From assembly GCF_005517195.1 (NCBI RefSeq), contig NZ_CP040244.1:7148001-7212000 (forward strand): a DNA stretch of 64,000 bases. The letters are read 5' to 3'. Below, in pieces: positions 42,501 to 51,620 of this stretch. Position numbers and translations under genes: made by a program. This stretch comes from Streptomyces vilmorinianum. Its GTDB lineage: Bacteria; Actinomycetota; Actinomycetes; Streptomycetales; Streptomycetaceae. The notes beneath the pieces were generated by a model. That model was given only the letters and a program-made list of their open reading frames with translations, was not told the DNA's origin and ran no database searches. Each line of letters starts with the position of its first letter. Position 1 is the stretch's first letter.

Positions 42501-45500
42501 GTCACGGACTGGGGCTTCCCGGTCTCGGTGTACGTGTTGGCGTACGCGTACGTGCCCGCGAGACCGGCCGTGGCGGTGCCGCCCGGGATGGTGATCTTCG
42601 TCCCCGTGGGTCGGTATTCGGTGTCGTACCCCGTGACCTCACTCGTGTACGGGGCGCCGTCGTTGTAGCGCGTGGAGGCGACGGGGTAGCCCAGGGCACC
42701 CGGCAGGGTGTCGTACGTCCACTTGGCGACGAGGGGGCCGGTGGCCGAGTCGTCGTGCAGCTCGGTGGTGCGGCCGAGTTCGTCGTAGAGGGTGTGCTGG
42801 GTGCGGCCGAGGGTGTCCTCGGACCAGATCTGCTGGTCGAGCTCGTTGTAGCCAAAGCTCGCGGCCCCCATGTCGGGGTCCGAGGAGGCGATCAGCCGGC
42901 CGCGCACGTCGTAGGTGTACGTCCAGTTGTTGCCAGCGTGGTCGGTGACCTTGGCCAGCTTGCCCCGGGGGTCGTACGTGTACTGGGTGTCGATGGTGGC
43001 CGCGGGGCCGGTGACGTTCGTGTAGTGCTGGACCTTGACCGTGCGGCCGAGGGCGTCGGTCTCGGTCCTGACGGCCCGGCTGCCCGACAACGGGGTCGTG
43101 CCGTCCTCGACCGAGATGGCGGTGCGGGCCAGGGTCCAGTCACCGCCGTACTGGACGGTGCTGGAGTGCTGAGGGTTGCCCTCGTACAGCGTCGTGCTGC
43201 GCACGGCGCGGCCGAGTCCGTCGTAGGCCGTCTTGGTGGAGTTGTGGATGTCCGAGAGAGACAGGGGGACGAAGACCTCGGCCGTCGGCTCGTTCTCGGC
43301 GAGGTAGCCGTTCCACGTCTCGCGGACCGTGCCGCTGGAGTTGTAGTGGGTGTCGGTGACGATCCGGCCGCCGCCGAGCGCCTCGGTCTGCGTCTGACGG
43401 GGCCTCAGCAGACCGTCGTAGAGGACGACCGAGTCCTCGTAGGTGCCGTTGTCCCGCAGAGTCCGGGTGGTGACCGCCGGAACCTTGCTGTTGCTGATCT
43501 GGTAGTCGAAATAGACCGATGCCTTGGAACTGCCCTGCCGCGAGGGCGACCAGACGGCCGTGACCCGGCCCAGGTCGTCGTAGGTGCTCGTGACCTTGCG
43601 ATTGTTGGGGTCGGTGGCCGACAGGACCGAGCCACGGGCCGGGTCGAGGGTCGAGATCCCCGTGTGGGTCTTGGCGTTGGTCGTGGTGACCTGGAAGGCC
43701 GGACCGGTGGTCGGGCTGTAGGCGGTGGTGGTGGCGTTGCCCTTGGCGTCGGTGACCTTGAGGGCGCGGCCGAGCGCGTCGTACTCCGTCCGCGCCGAGG
43801 TGATCCAACCGGTGCCGTCACCGGAGACCGTGTCGGTCTGGAAGGGGAGACCCTTCGTCGGCGCGGTACCGAAGGCGTTCAGAGCGTCGTAGGACGTGCG
43901 GCTGTCGGAGATGATCCCGTCACCGGTCACCAGCGGCGCGACCGTGCAGGGGCCGACCGTGGTCCGGACCCGCTGGGGCAAGCCAATGAGGTTCTTGATG
44001 GTGTTGTGGACGTACATAGGCTTCGTGCAGGACTCGTTCGCCCTCGTGGTGCCGTCCGTGCCGAGGGTGTACGAGTACGTGGATGTCGGGAGACCGTACG
44101 TGTCCTCGTACGTCGTCTCCGTGCGGGCGGTGCGCTTGCCCGTGCTGACGGTCTCGATCGCGTCGCTCCGGACGGTGCTCGTCCGGTAGGCCTTCAGATC
44201 AGGAAGGCCGTCTCCGCGCACCCGCGTCGCCATCGTCTTCACGTACGGCCAGGACAGCTGGCGGGCGTGGACGGTGCCACCCGTCCCCGCCATGGTGTAC
44301 GTGATCGTCTCTGCGACACGTCCCTGGTAGGCGGGCAGGTCCTCACCCAGGGTCTCGGTCCCGGTCGAGTCCTTGATCATGACGGTCGCGCGGCCGGCGT
44401 CCCCGGACATGCCACGGAAGTAGCGAGTCTGGGTCTTGGACTGCACGGTGGCGTCCGTACCGCCGGTGTTCGCGGTCTCTCCACGCGTGACGGTGACGCT
44501 CGCGTAGCCGCGCCACTGGTTGTAGGTGCGCAGTTCCGGCTTGGAGAACTCGTCGGTGGCCTTTGCCCAGGCACCGCCGCCCTCATAGGTGTACGTCGTG
44601 ACGACGTCCGGCTGGCGGGTAGCGCGGTCCTTCTCGACGACGCGGTCGACGACGTACTTGTTGAACCACTCCAGCGGCGGCTTCTCCAGGTCGGGGTCCG
44701 GTGACCAGTGGACGGGGAAGCAGCGGCTGGTGTTCGCCTCAGGTGTGGGGTGGGTGGTGCCGACGGGGCACGGGTCGGAGTATTCGACATAGATGTCGCC
44801 GCCCGTCTCCGTGCGGATCGTCTCCACGCGCAGTCGGTCGAAGTCCGGAGTGGCGTCCGTCGTGCTCGTGGCGACGCGGTTGGGCATGTCGATGACGTTG
44901 GGGACGAAGGACACCGCGGGGAGCGGGGTGCTCGTCTGGTTGCCGTTCTCGTCCTTGGTGGTGCCGTACCCGGTGCGGGTGATCGACTCAAGCCACAGCG
45001 GCGGGTGGGTGTCGGTGCGCTGCTTGGGGAACGACTGCTTCAGGTTCCAGGTGTCCACGAGCGAGAGCGCGGTGGAGCCCGGGGTGCGCTGGCCGTACGT
45101 CTTGACCGACCTGAGCATGATCCGGCTCCAGAAGGTCGGAGCGGTCACGTAGCAGTCGGGGACTCCGACCTTGCAGTGCAGCGTGGAGGGTGTGTCCCAC
45201 CAGGGCTGCTTCTCCTCGTAGTTCTTGGACTCGAACTCCGCGAGGGAGCAGGATGTCGTGCCCTCCCTGATGCAGCGCTCGTCGACCGCGAACTCGACCT
45301 TGCCGGCCGGGGCCCCATCGAGGTTACCTGCGCGCAGACCGTACAGGATCTGGGTCGGGTAGCCATCGCGGACGTAATCCACCGCTTGCTTGAACTTGCC
45401 GTTCTTGGCGTAGCGGTTGGTGTCCTTCTTCCAGTCGATGATCATGGCGTTGCCGTGGACGTCCTCGACGTAGTCGAGGTTCCAGCGCCATGCCTGGGTG

Positions 45501-46978
45501 CAGAAGGAAGCGGCGTAGGTGGCCTGGTGGCAGGGCTCGCCGGTGTGGTTGCCGAAGACGGGGACGGTGAAGGCCGAGTTGGTGACCGCTCGGGTGCCGC
45601 TGCCGTCGACGTCGTTGCGGCCGAAGTAGTAACGCGTGCCGTCCCGGGTGGTGACCCTCCAGTACTCGCCGTCGTACCCGCCGGTCTGCTTGGCCTTGGC
45701 TGTGTCGTCCTTCGCGAGATACTCGACCTTCGCACCGTCGTCGTTGGCCGGCACCCACTTGCCCGTGGCGTCGTCGCGTACGAGCTCGGTGGTCGAACCG
45801 CCCAGGGACAGAACCAGGTTGTCGCTGGCCCAGCACAGGTCCGACTTCTTCTTGTCGGTCGCGTTGTCGTTGTTCGGGCTGTTCTTCCGGTCCTCGGAGC
45901 AGGAGCGGTAGCGCCGCTCGACGAACCCGGGGTGGTAGTCCCAACCGTCACCGATCCAGGACGCCTGGCTGTTGGCGACCGACGTCTTGCCGTCCACGGA
46001 CTGGGAGGAGTACGAGAACGCGATCTTCGGGGCCGGTCCGGCCGGCGGGGCAGGCACGGTCAGGGGGTAGCTCCAGGAGAAGCCGCCTCCGCTGCCGCCC
46101 GCTGTCCAGGAGCCGGACGGGGAAAGCGAGGTCGCCTTGTACGTGCCGCCCGCACCCGACGCGGAGTCGGTGGCGGCCAGCACCACAGAACCGCCTCCGG
46201 CCTGCGTGGACAACCCCTGTACCTGCCCCGCGGCAGGATCGATGGTGGCCCGCACTGTGCCCGTCGCAGGATCGTTCGTGCTCGGCACCTCCACCGGAGT
46301 GGCGCATTCCTCGAGCTCGGGAGTGGTGAGGAAACACTCGGGAAGCTGCGTCAGCTCCAGACGGGAGGCCCACTCAGTGCCGTACAGGTCCTCGAACGTG
46401 CCGTAGTCCAGCTCGACATCGACTGGAGTAGCCCCGGTCGATGGGGGAGTGACCTTAATGATCGCACCGTCGACGCCCGCGGATTCGGTAGCTTCCCGCG
46501 CTTCGACGCTGACAGCCCAACTACCCGAGGGCGCCGGCGGAGTGGGTTCCTCCGCCGTCGGGGTCGCCTGGCCGAGTTTCACCGGGAGGTCTTCGACCTG
46601 GAGTAGCTGATCGCCCGCCTGGTCGAGGCTGACCGAGCCCGCATCCTGGGCCGGCGGCGCCACGGCGGTGGGGTTGTACTCGGCGGGAGGCTCGACTGGC
46701 GCGCCCGACCAACTGGTCAGTTCGTCGATCTTTGCCTGGTCCGCGGCTGCCTCGTCGGTCTCCTGCAGCGCGGGCAGTTCGACAGCGTCGGGTTTCGGGT
46801 CGACCGGCGGCAAAGCCCACGCCTGCGTCGGTAGCAACGAGAAAGCCACGAGCGCCGAAAGCACGACGCCAACTCGGCGCACTCCACGTCTGGCGAATCG
46901 GAACCCGCCCGGCCGCGTTGTGCGTCGGCTTCCGCGTGCGGGCAGGCGGAACGGACGTCCCTTACCGGACGAGGACAT
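39584..46978 (-). CDS. Giant secreted RHS/YD-repeat toxin with ricin lectin insert, Hint domain and variable tip
   Basis: A 2464-residue protein. A basic signal (RRVGVVLSALVAFSLL, ending AWA) is followed by a SpvB/TcdB-like shell portion. YD repeats such as TYDVRGRLIAS lie near 1450. A ricin-type beta-trefoil at about 1760-1885 has repeated QQWR/QKW motifs. The RHS core end DPTTGLTHIGAREYDSTTGR is at about 2005. A Hint domain (NSFVAGTKVLMADGSIKPIE) starts at about 2226 and ends at VLVHN. A tip of about 90 residues carries DKGPNIMYEKDGARYFLRGK, not assigned to a toxin family. Hint should release the tip. The ATG 46978 is chosen because the signal begins there; the longer frame does not fit. 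Confidence 0.85.
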   Translation of the reverse strand: MSSSGKGRPFRLPARGSRRTTRPGGFRFARRGVRRVGVVLSALVAFSLLPTQAWALPPVDPKPDAVELPALQETDEAAADQAKIDELTSWSGAPVEPPAEYNPTAVAPPAQDAGSVSLDQAGDQLLQVEDLPVKLGQATPTAEEPTPPAPSGSWAVSVEAREATESAGVDGAIIKVTPPSTGATPVDVELDYGTFEDLYGTEWASRLELTQLPECFLTTPELEECATPVEVPSTNDPATGTVRATIDPAAGQVQGLSTQAGGGSVVLAATDSASGAGGTYKATSLSPSGSWTAGGSGGGFSWSYPLTVPAPPAGPAPKIAFSYSSQSVDGKTSVANSQASWIGDGWDYHPGFVERRYRSCSEDRKNSPNNDNATDKKKSDLCWASDNLVLSLGGSTTELVRDDATGKWVPANDDGAKVEYLAKDDTAKAKQTGGYDGEYWRVTTRDGTRYYFGRNDVDGSGTRAVTNSAFTVPVFGNHTGEPCHQATYAASFCTQAWRWNLDYVEDVHGNAMIIDWKKDTNRYAKNGKFKQAVDYVRDGYPTQILYGLRAGNLDGAPAGKVEFAVDERCIREGTTSCSLAEFESKNYEEKQPWWDTPSTLHCKVGVPDCYVTAPTFWSRIMLRSVKTYGQRTPGSTALSLVDTWNLKQSFPKQRTDTHPPLWLESITRTGYGTTKDENGNQTSTPLPAVSFVPNVIDMPNRVATSTTDATPDFDRLRVETIRTETGGDIYVEYSDPCPVGTTHPTPEANTSRCFPVHWSPDPDLEKPPLEWFNKYVVDRVVEKDRATRQPDVVTTYTYEGGGAWAKATDEFSKPELRTYNQWRGYASVTVTRGETANTGGTDATVQSKTQTRYFRGMSGDAGRATVMIKDSTGTETLGEDLPAYQGRVAETITYTMAGTGGTVHARQLSWPYVKTMATRVRGDGLPDLKAYRTSTVRSDAIETVSTGKRTARTETTYEDTYGLPTSTYSYTLGTDGTTRANESCTKPMYVHNTIKNLIGLPQRVRTTVGPCTVAPLVTGDGIISDSRTSYDALNAFGTAPTKGLPFQTDTVSGDGTGWITSARTEYDALGRALKVTDAKGNATTTAYSPTTGPAFQVTTTNAKTHTGISTLDPARGSVLSATDPNNRKVTSTYDDLGRVTAVWSPSRQGSSKASVYFDYQISNSKVPAVTTRTLRDNGTYEDSVVLYDGLLRPRQTQTEALGGGRIVTDTHYNSSGTVRETWNGYLAENEPTAEVFVPLSLSDIHNSTKTAYDGLGRAVRSTTLYEGNPQHSSTVQYGGDWTLARTAISVEDGTTPLSGSRAVRTETDALGRTVKVQHYTNVTGPAATIDTQYTYDPRGKLAKVTDHAGNNWTYTYDVRGRLIASSDPDMGAASFGYNELDQQIWSEDTLGRTQHTLYDELGRTTELHDDSATGPLVAKWTYDTLPGALGYPVASTRYNDGAPYTSEVTGYDTEYRPTGTKITIPGGTATAGLAGTYAYANTYTETGKPQSVTLPATPGGLAAEKIITRYSGEGAPLTTSGLAWYTGGTTYSPFGEVLRTVSGEAPRRIWTTNDYDANTGRLTGTTSDREATIPNSRISTLTYGYDTVGNVTSIKDEQSTAAIDQQCFAYDPMGRLVHAWTGTTGCPRASGAQGDGPNATQVSPGINGGGYWQSYEFDAIGNRTKLTVHDPTGVKPAEEYAYTYGRTETNNGTQPPTTAQPHTLTDIKSKQVIEGSTFTLRQSYGYDASGNTTERITAGGDTQVLEWDRRNKLTKAIGFANGKGALVSPSGKCLDVQSGSTADGTPIQLYTCNGTAAQQWRLVDGALKALGKCATASGMNLVLSTCNGGEAQKFTHRPGDASLFNQAASACVDVPNADYTDGKDLQLSACNQSDQQKWNPGDTTSYLYDAGGNRLIETTATTRTLFLPDAQITATTSGTPLRAERYYTHPGAPTTVRTTQGGTTGHKLTVLLSDHHNTATVAVDQSEGQPLTRRAFDPYGNPRGTEPTKWPGRQTFLGTGTDDPTTGLTHIGAREYDSTTGRFISADPLIDITDPLQMNGYTYANGSPVTLSDPDGLRPIGDCERGCSSSNGNTTTYKQDYFYLGGNGEYIYNSTKTAVTTNNKFRTTVTVKGTYNPRKGRTDHATVRQEVKSTGSRKEGTVGGWNPVKVYDSEGMHLALDAVGLVPGAGGPADVANAILYMSEGNWTEAGWSLVGIIPIVGEFATVTRKGDKLLDVGSASRKGPGTCPVNSFVAGTKVLMADGSIKPIEDLQVGDEVIATDPETGETTAKTVTATILTEDDKSYVDLTVSTEDGAEIIATTDHHPFWSESDQAWLDAGELKPGMTLRTDTGATVTVAAARSYAARQDTYNLTVADLHTYYVLAGQTPVLVHNSNCPTASKYEDITSPGARMLNKSTDVGPVEFGKNLEANGWARTDKGPNIMYEKDGARYFLRGKANSHEGWTADYYNPGSKKADIKIRLGED

Positions 46979-47481
46979 GAGACCCCCACTTCCACCGCCG
47001 AACAGACCAGAGGATCCATGCGCACGGGGAAAAACGATGAATAGCCAGCAGATTGTGCAGGGCACAGGCACGGAAAATCCACATGTAGCCCACATGCGTG
47101 GCGTCCATCACAGGAGCAACAGGCGTCAATTCATCATCAGCCGGATTAATTAAGGAAGATAGGTGACATATTCTGAGACAGAGGATCAATGCGTCATGCA
47201 CGACTTAAGGATTGACCGTGCTTCAGCTGGGGCAAACCGCATGCGATTTTGCCCTTTGTGCACCATCTGAATCTGGTTGACCTGCGCCAACACACCCCAT
47301 GGGGAGAGAGGCTCCACCGGGGAAAACGCATGCCGCCACACCCCGGTTCCATTCCTCGCCAGCGAAATCGAGCGGTGACGAAACCGTGAAGATGAGTCAT
47401 GCTCTGCTGGCACACGTGTGCGCACAGCAGGAATTCCGCGGGCCGCTCAGCATCCAGGCGCCCAAGGGGGGAAAGGAACTC
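46979..47481. other. Divergent intergenic region (about 500 nt), AT-rich core
   Basis: The region separates the RHS gene from the secreted FG-GAP gene. The middle (about 47120-47240) is strikingly AT-rich for this genome, with TTAATTAAGGAAG, and should hold both promoters. No coding or structural RNA feature was recognised. Confidence 0.45.
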
Positions 47482-50400
47482 ATGGACGCCTCGACCACAC
47501 CGGAAACCACGGGACAGGCACCCGCTCCCGAAGAGGCACCGGGACAGACCGCCCCCACGGCAGGTGAACGCAAGGCAGCACGCCGTCGACGCCGATACGC
47601 CGCGCTGTCGGCAGTGATCGCGGCCGCTGTCGCGCTGCCCCTGGCCGTGCACCTCGCTCAGGACGAGCCTGTACCGACGGGCCCCCAGGCGGAGCTCGAG
47701 AACACCGAGCCGCACCCGCTGAGCGCCGCCGAAGCAGCCCGGGAGGCGAAGCGGACCGGGAAGGACGTCGAGGTCACCGCGGAGCGAACGACCAATTCGA
47801 CCACCTGGGCGCAGCCCGACGGCCTGATGCGGATCCGCACCTACAGCGACACCATCCGGGCCAAGGTCGGCGGCGAGTGGAAGAAGATCGACACGACGCT
47901 CAAGCGGGTGAAGGACGGCTACGCGCCCGCCGCCGTCAACGATCCACTGCTGTTCAGCGCCGGCAGCCCCGGCACGACCAGCGGCCAGACGCGTGCTTCA
48001 CGAGGCGTGCACCGCACCTCGATGCTCTCAGCCGCCACGACCGACGACGGCCGCTCCTGGAACGAACTCGTCCGGCTCACAACGGACGGGCACGACCTCG
48101 TCGTCAGCTGGCCAGGCCCTCTGCCAGCACCAGTTGTCGACGGCCCAAGGGCGTTGTACGAGAACGTGCGCCCCGGTATCGACCTGCTCCTGACCGCACG
48201 TGACGGCGGCTACTCCCATGTGCTGATCGTCCACACCCCAGAGGCGGCCAAGGACCCGCTCCTCGCCGACCTCGACTACCGCCTGACCTCTCCCACACTG
48301 ACCTTCAAGCTGAATGACACCTCCGATGTCGTCAGCGCGATGGACAGCACGGGCCAGGAGATGGCGACCTCGCCCACGCCCTACCTGTGGGACTCCGCCG
48401 GCGCCGTCAGGGCGACCATCGGCGAACCGGCCCCGCAGATCGACCCCGCGATCGGCGACACGGCCCTCGCACTGCCCGGCCTCGCCGGGCCGCAGCCCGG
48501 CAGCCACGACAGTGTCCTCGACGCCACCCTCACGACAGACGGTGTCCTCGACCTGGCCGTGAACACGAAGGTTCTCGCCGACCCCGACACCGTGTACCCG
48601 GTCTTCATCGACCCGTCCTTCAAGGGACGCAAGGCGAACTGGACCCTGCTCTACCAGAAGTACCCCAACTCCAGCTTCTACAACGGGCAGAACTTCAACA
48701 ACGGCACCAACGAGGCACGCGTAGGGTACGAAGCAGACAGTGGCGGGCTGTCCCGCTCCGTCTTCACCTTCGAGCACGACAAGAAGCTGTACGACGCCAC
48801 CATCAAGGAGTCGTACTTCCGCGTGCTGCAGACCTACTCCTGGGGCTGCTCCGCACGCCAGTACAACATTCACCTCACCAACACCATCTCCGGTAGCACC
48901 ACCTTCAACACCTTCCCCAACAGCAGCTGGGGCGCGGTCGTCGGCAACGTCACCAACGGGCACGGCTACAGATCCGACACCTGCCCGGACAAGTGGGTCG
49001 GGGTACGCATCGACTCCGCAGCCCAGAACGCCGCCGCGAAGCACTGGACCTCCATCACGCTGGGCCTGCGGGCCGCAAACGAGGGGGACACCGCCGCCTG
49101 GAAGAAGTTCATGGCCAACGGCGAAAGTTCGCCGTACATCGAGACCCTCTTCAACCACAAGCCGAACGAGCCCCTGCAGTCGGAGATGAAGCTCTCCCCC
49201 GGAGGCACCTGCGACTACAGCGCTCCTTTCCCCTCCGTCGGCAAGTCCGACATCAGGTTCACCGTCACAGGAAGAGACATCGACGGCGACCTGAAGGAAG
49301 TGCACCTGAAAGTCTGGCCGACCGGCGACCCAGCCCACCCCGTGATCGACAAGGCCAAGGTGCCGGCAAGTGATGGCGTCATCTCCGAGCTGGTCCCTTG
49401 GGAATCCTTCACAGGCGGCAAGACCTACTCCTGGACCGCATGGACCGTCGACTGGGAGCAATCCGGATCGTCGTGGGGCCCGTATGGGACCACGTCCTAC
49501 TGCCAGTTCATGGTCGACCACACAGCCCCCAGCAGCCCGGTCATCACCTCTTCTGACGGTCGCTTCCCCCCGCCTGGGGATGACAAGAACACGTGGAGCA
49601 CGGTCGAGTTCGGGACGGAAGGCAACTTCACCTTCGCCACCGCCCCCACGGATGCCAGCGTCGTCCGCTACGAATACAGCCTCAACACCAATAACCACAC
49701 CCTCAACGCTCCCTTGACCACCACCCAGGGAGCCACAGTCGGCAAGACCCTCAAGCCGCCGATGGCCGGAGTCAACATTCTGTACGCATGGGCTGTCGAC
49801 AATGCGGGCAACCGCTCCCAGCCCGCCAAGTACGCCTTCTTCGTCACCCCACGCAAGGTCATCGACCCACCCGGTGACCTCAGCGGCGACGGCACACCCG
49901 ACCTCCTCGCCATCGACAACACCGGGAACCTGCGCACCTACCCCGCCGAACCCGGAGGCGACGTCAACGTCAACATGACAGGCGCCTACAACACGTCGGG
50001 CGAACTCGACGACGGCTACTGGACGGACTCCACCGGCCAGAAGCCCGCGCTCATCAGCCACGCCACCGACTGGTTCCCCGGCGACGGCATCAACGACATC
50101 GTCGCCCGTATGCCGGACGGCAAGCTTTACCTCTACCCCGGTGACGGATACGGCAGCTTCAACGTCGACGAGCGCGTCGACATCCTCCTCCCCGCCGGCT
50201 CGCCCAGCCCGGCTTCCCTCACCCAGCTCGCGGTCACCCGCGACATCACCGGCGACGGACTGCCCGACATGTTCGCCCGGGCCGGTACCCAGCTGTGGGC
50301 CTTCACCGGATACACCGGCGGCAGCTTCACCGACGCCCGGCTCCTGGCCGGTGGCGCCTGGGACACCCGCGACATCGTCACCGTCGGGGACATCTCCGGT

Positions 50401-50742
50401 GACGGCGTCGCCGACCTCCTCTTCCGGGGAGAGGAGACCGGGCGTGGGCTTCTGCTCCGGCACGGCAAGGCGGCCACGGGTGGAGGCGTCGACCTGAACT
50501 CGCTCGCGCTGGCGTCGAGCTCCGGCACCGGCGCGGACGAGGTCTACGGAACCGGCGGCTGGAACCGAGCCGGCATTCCCAAGATCCAGGGGACCCCGGA
50601 CGCCACCGGCGACGGCATCCCCGACCTCTGGGCCGTCATGGCCGACGGCACCCTCCGCTTCTACGCCGGAGCCCGCACCACCCACGGCACCTCCACCCTC
50701 GTCGGCGAAGGAGGCTGGACCGGCCTGCTCACCCTCGGGTGA
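47482..50742 (+). CDS. Large secreted DNRLRE-like/FG-GAP repeat protein
   Basis: A 1086-residue protein. An Arg-rich stretch and one hydrophobic signal/anchor are at about 35-57. A beta-rich N-terminal region (about 80-370) shares LPAPVVDGPRALYENVRPG-type blocks with the LamG protein at 55957. A DNRLRE-like region follows, with paired Cys. Five Asp-rich DxxGDGxPD blocks (about 800-1080: DLSGDGTPD, DITGDGLPD, DISGDGVAD, DATGDGIPD) form a calcium-binding FG-GAP/VCBS propeller. The ATG 47482 has AAAGGA. It is divergent from the RHS toxin and may help surface display or delivery of it. Confidence 0.8.
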   Translation: MDASTTPETTGQAPAPEEAPGQTAPTAGERKAARRRRRYAALSAVIAAAVALPLAVHLAQDEPVPTGPQAELENTEPHPLSAAEAAREAKRTGKDVEVTAERTTNSTTWAQPDGLMRIRTYSDTIRAKVGGEWKKIDTTLKRVKDGYAPAAVNDPLLFSAGSPGTTSGQTRASRGVHRTSMLSAATTDDGRSWNELVRLTTDGHDLVVSWPGPLPAPVVDGPRALYENVRPGIDLLLTARDGGYSHVLIVHTPEAAKDPLLADLDYRLTSPTLTFKLNDTSDVVSAMDSTGQEMATSPTPYLWDSAGAVRATIGEPAPQIDPAIGDTALALPGLAGPQPGSHDSVLDATLTTDGVLDLAVNTKVLADPDTVYPVFIDPSFKGRKANWTLLYQKYPNSSFYNGQNFNNGTNEARVGYEADSGGLSRSVFTFEHDKKLYDATIKESYFRVLQTYSWGCSARQYNIHLTNTISGSTTFNTFPNSSWGAVVGNVTNGHGYRSDTCPDKWVGVRIDSAAQNAAAKHWTSITLGLRAANEGDTAAWKKFMANGESSPYIETLFNHKPNEPLQSEMKLSPGGTCDYSAPFPSVGKSDIRFTVTGRDIDGDLKEVHLKVWPTGDPAHPVIDKAKVPASDGVISELVPWESFTGGKTYSWTAWTVDWEQSGSSWGPYGTTSYCQFMVDHTAPSSPVITSSDGRFPPPGDDKNTWSTVEFGTEGNFTFATAPTDASVVRYEYSLNTNNHTLNAPLTTTQGATVGKTLKPPMAGVNILYAWAVDNAGNRSQPAKYAFFVTPRKVIDPPGDLSGDGTPDLLAIDNTGNLRTYPAEPGGDVNVNMTGAYNTSGELDDGYWTDSTGQKPALISHATDWFPGDGINDIVARMPDGKLYLYPGDGYGSFNVDERVDILLPAGSPSPASLTQLAVTRDITGDGLPDMFARAGTQLWAFTGYTGGSFTDARLLAGGAWDTRDIVTVGDISGDGVADLLFRGEETGRGLLLRHGKAATGGGVDLNSLALASSSGTGADEVYGTGGWNRAGIPKIQGTPDATGDGIPDLWAVMADGTLRFYAGARTTHGTSTLVGEGGWTGLLTLG

Positions 50743-50763
50743 CAGGCGGCCGCTGACGGCACT

Positions 50764-50799
50764 GCTGCCCCGGACCTCCCGACAGGAGCCCGGGGCAGC
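50764..50799 (+). terminator. Terminator after the FG-GAP gene
   Basis: Ten-base perfect arms (GCTGCCCCGG and complement), 16-nt loop, 22 nt past the stop. Confidence 0.7.
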
Positions 50800-50945
50800 G
50801 CTCTGTCAGCCCACAGTGCCCAGGAACGCTCGGCCGGCGGGGGCCCACCCCCGGCCCGGCACGGCCGGAACCTCGCGCGGGCTGGGGTGCTTGGCCTGGC
50901 ACTCCGGCGGACCGAGCGAGCTGAGCACGGCCTACTCGGGACTGG

Positions 50946-50960
50946 TACGGTAATGCCGTA
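50946..50960 (+). promoter_or_regulatory. Operator-like palindrome upstream of yefM
   Basis: TACGG-N5-CCGTA, a perfect 5-bp-arm repeat within a longer imperfect one (GGACT..AGTCC), about 40 nt before the antitoxin start. It fits autoregulation by the YefM-YoeB complex. Confidence 0.5.
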
Positions 50961-51000
50961 CGACTAGTCCCGAAGTTCAGGCATGCTCGGAGGTCAGACC

Positions 51001-51276
51001 GTGTCGATTTCGGCGAACGAGGCCCGCCAGCGTTTCTACCCGCTGATCAAGCAGGTCAACGAAGATCACCAACCGATAGAGGTCACCTCCCGCGAGCACG
51101 GGGACATCGTCATCATGTCCGCCGAGGACTTCCGCTCCTGGCAGGAGACGGTGTATCTCCTGCGCTCGCCGCGCAACGCACAGATCCTCATGGAGTCCAT
51201 CGCAGAGCTGGACGCCGGCCGCGGCCAGGCCAGGGAACTGATCGACACAGACGACACCGAAGGGTCCGCCGCGTGA
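51001..51276 (+). CDS. yefM: YefM-type antitoxin
   Basis: A 91-residue Phd/YefM protein: VSISANEARQRFYPLIKQVN at the start, then the SREHGDIVIMSAEDFRSWQE strand-helix and an acidic, flexible C-terminus that would cover the toxin active site. GTG 51001 has GGAGG at proper distance; the in-frame ATG at 50983 does not. The stop overlaps the yoeB start (GTGA). Confidence 0.9.
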   Translation: MSISANEARQRFYPLIKQVNEDHQPIEVTSREHGDIVIMSAEDFRSWQETVYLLRSPRNAQILMESIAELDAGRGQARELIDTDDTEGSAA

Positions 51277-51527
51277 AGGTCGTCTTCTCCGGCCGGGCGT
51301 GGGACCAGTACACCTACTGGACAACAGCCGACCCGAAGGTCCTCAAGAGGATCAACCGTCTGATCAAGGAAATCCAGCGAACGCCGTTCGAGGGCGCCGG
51401 CAAGCCGGAACCGCTCAAGGAAACCCTCTCAGGATGGTGGTCCCGCCGGATCACCGACGAGCACCGCCTGGTGTACCGCGTGCGGGATGAGGCCGTGGAG
51501 ATCGCCCAGGCCCGCTACCACTACTGA
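51273..51527 (+). CDS. yoeB: YoeB-type mRNA interferase toxin
   Basis: An 84-residue RelE-superfamily RNase. AWDQYTYW, LKRINRLIKEIQRTPFEG, and the C-terminal WSRRITDEHRLVYRV with ARYHY carry the catalytic Glu/Arg/His/Tyr set of YoeB. It cleaves ribosome-bound mRNA when free of YefM. All key residues are present. Confidence 0.9.
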   Translation: MKVVFSGRAWDQYTYWTTADPKVLKRINRLIKEIQRTPFEGAGKPEPLKETLSGWWSRRITDEHRLVYRVRDEAVEIAQARYHY

Positions 51528-51620
51528 TCCACGACGAAGCCCCCGTGGCGCCCCGGTCCGGATCGCGAGACATCCCCGTGCGGGGGAATGTCAGGCACAA
51601 ACGGCCCGTTGACGCATGTC

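Noticed and set aside
40508..44704. Plus-strand open frame of 1398 codons
   Set aside because: Antisense of the RHS gene; low-complexity translation without motifs.
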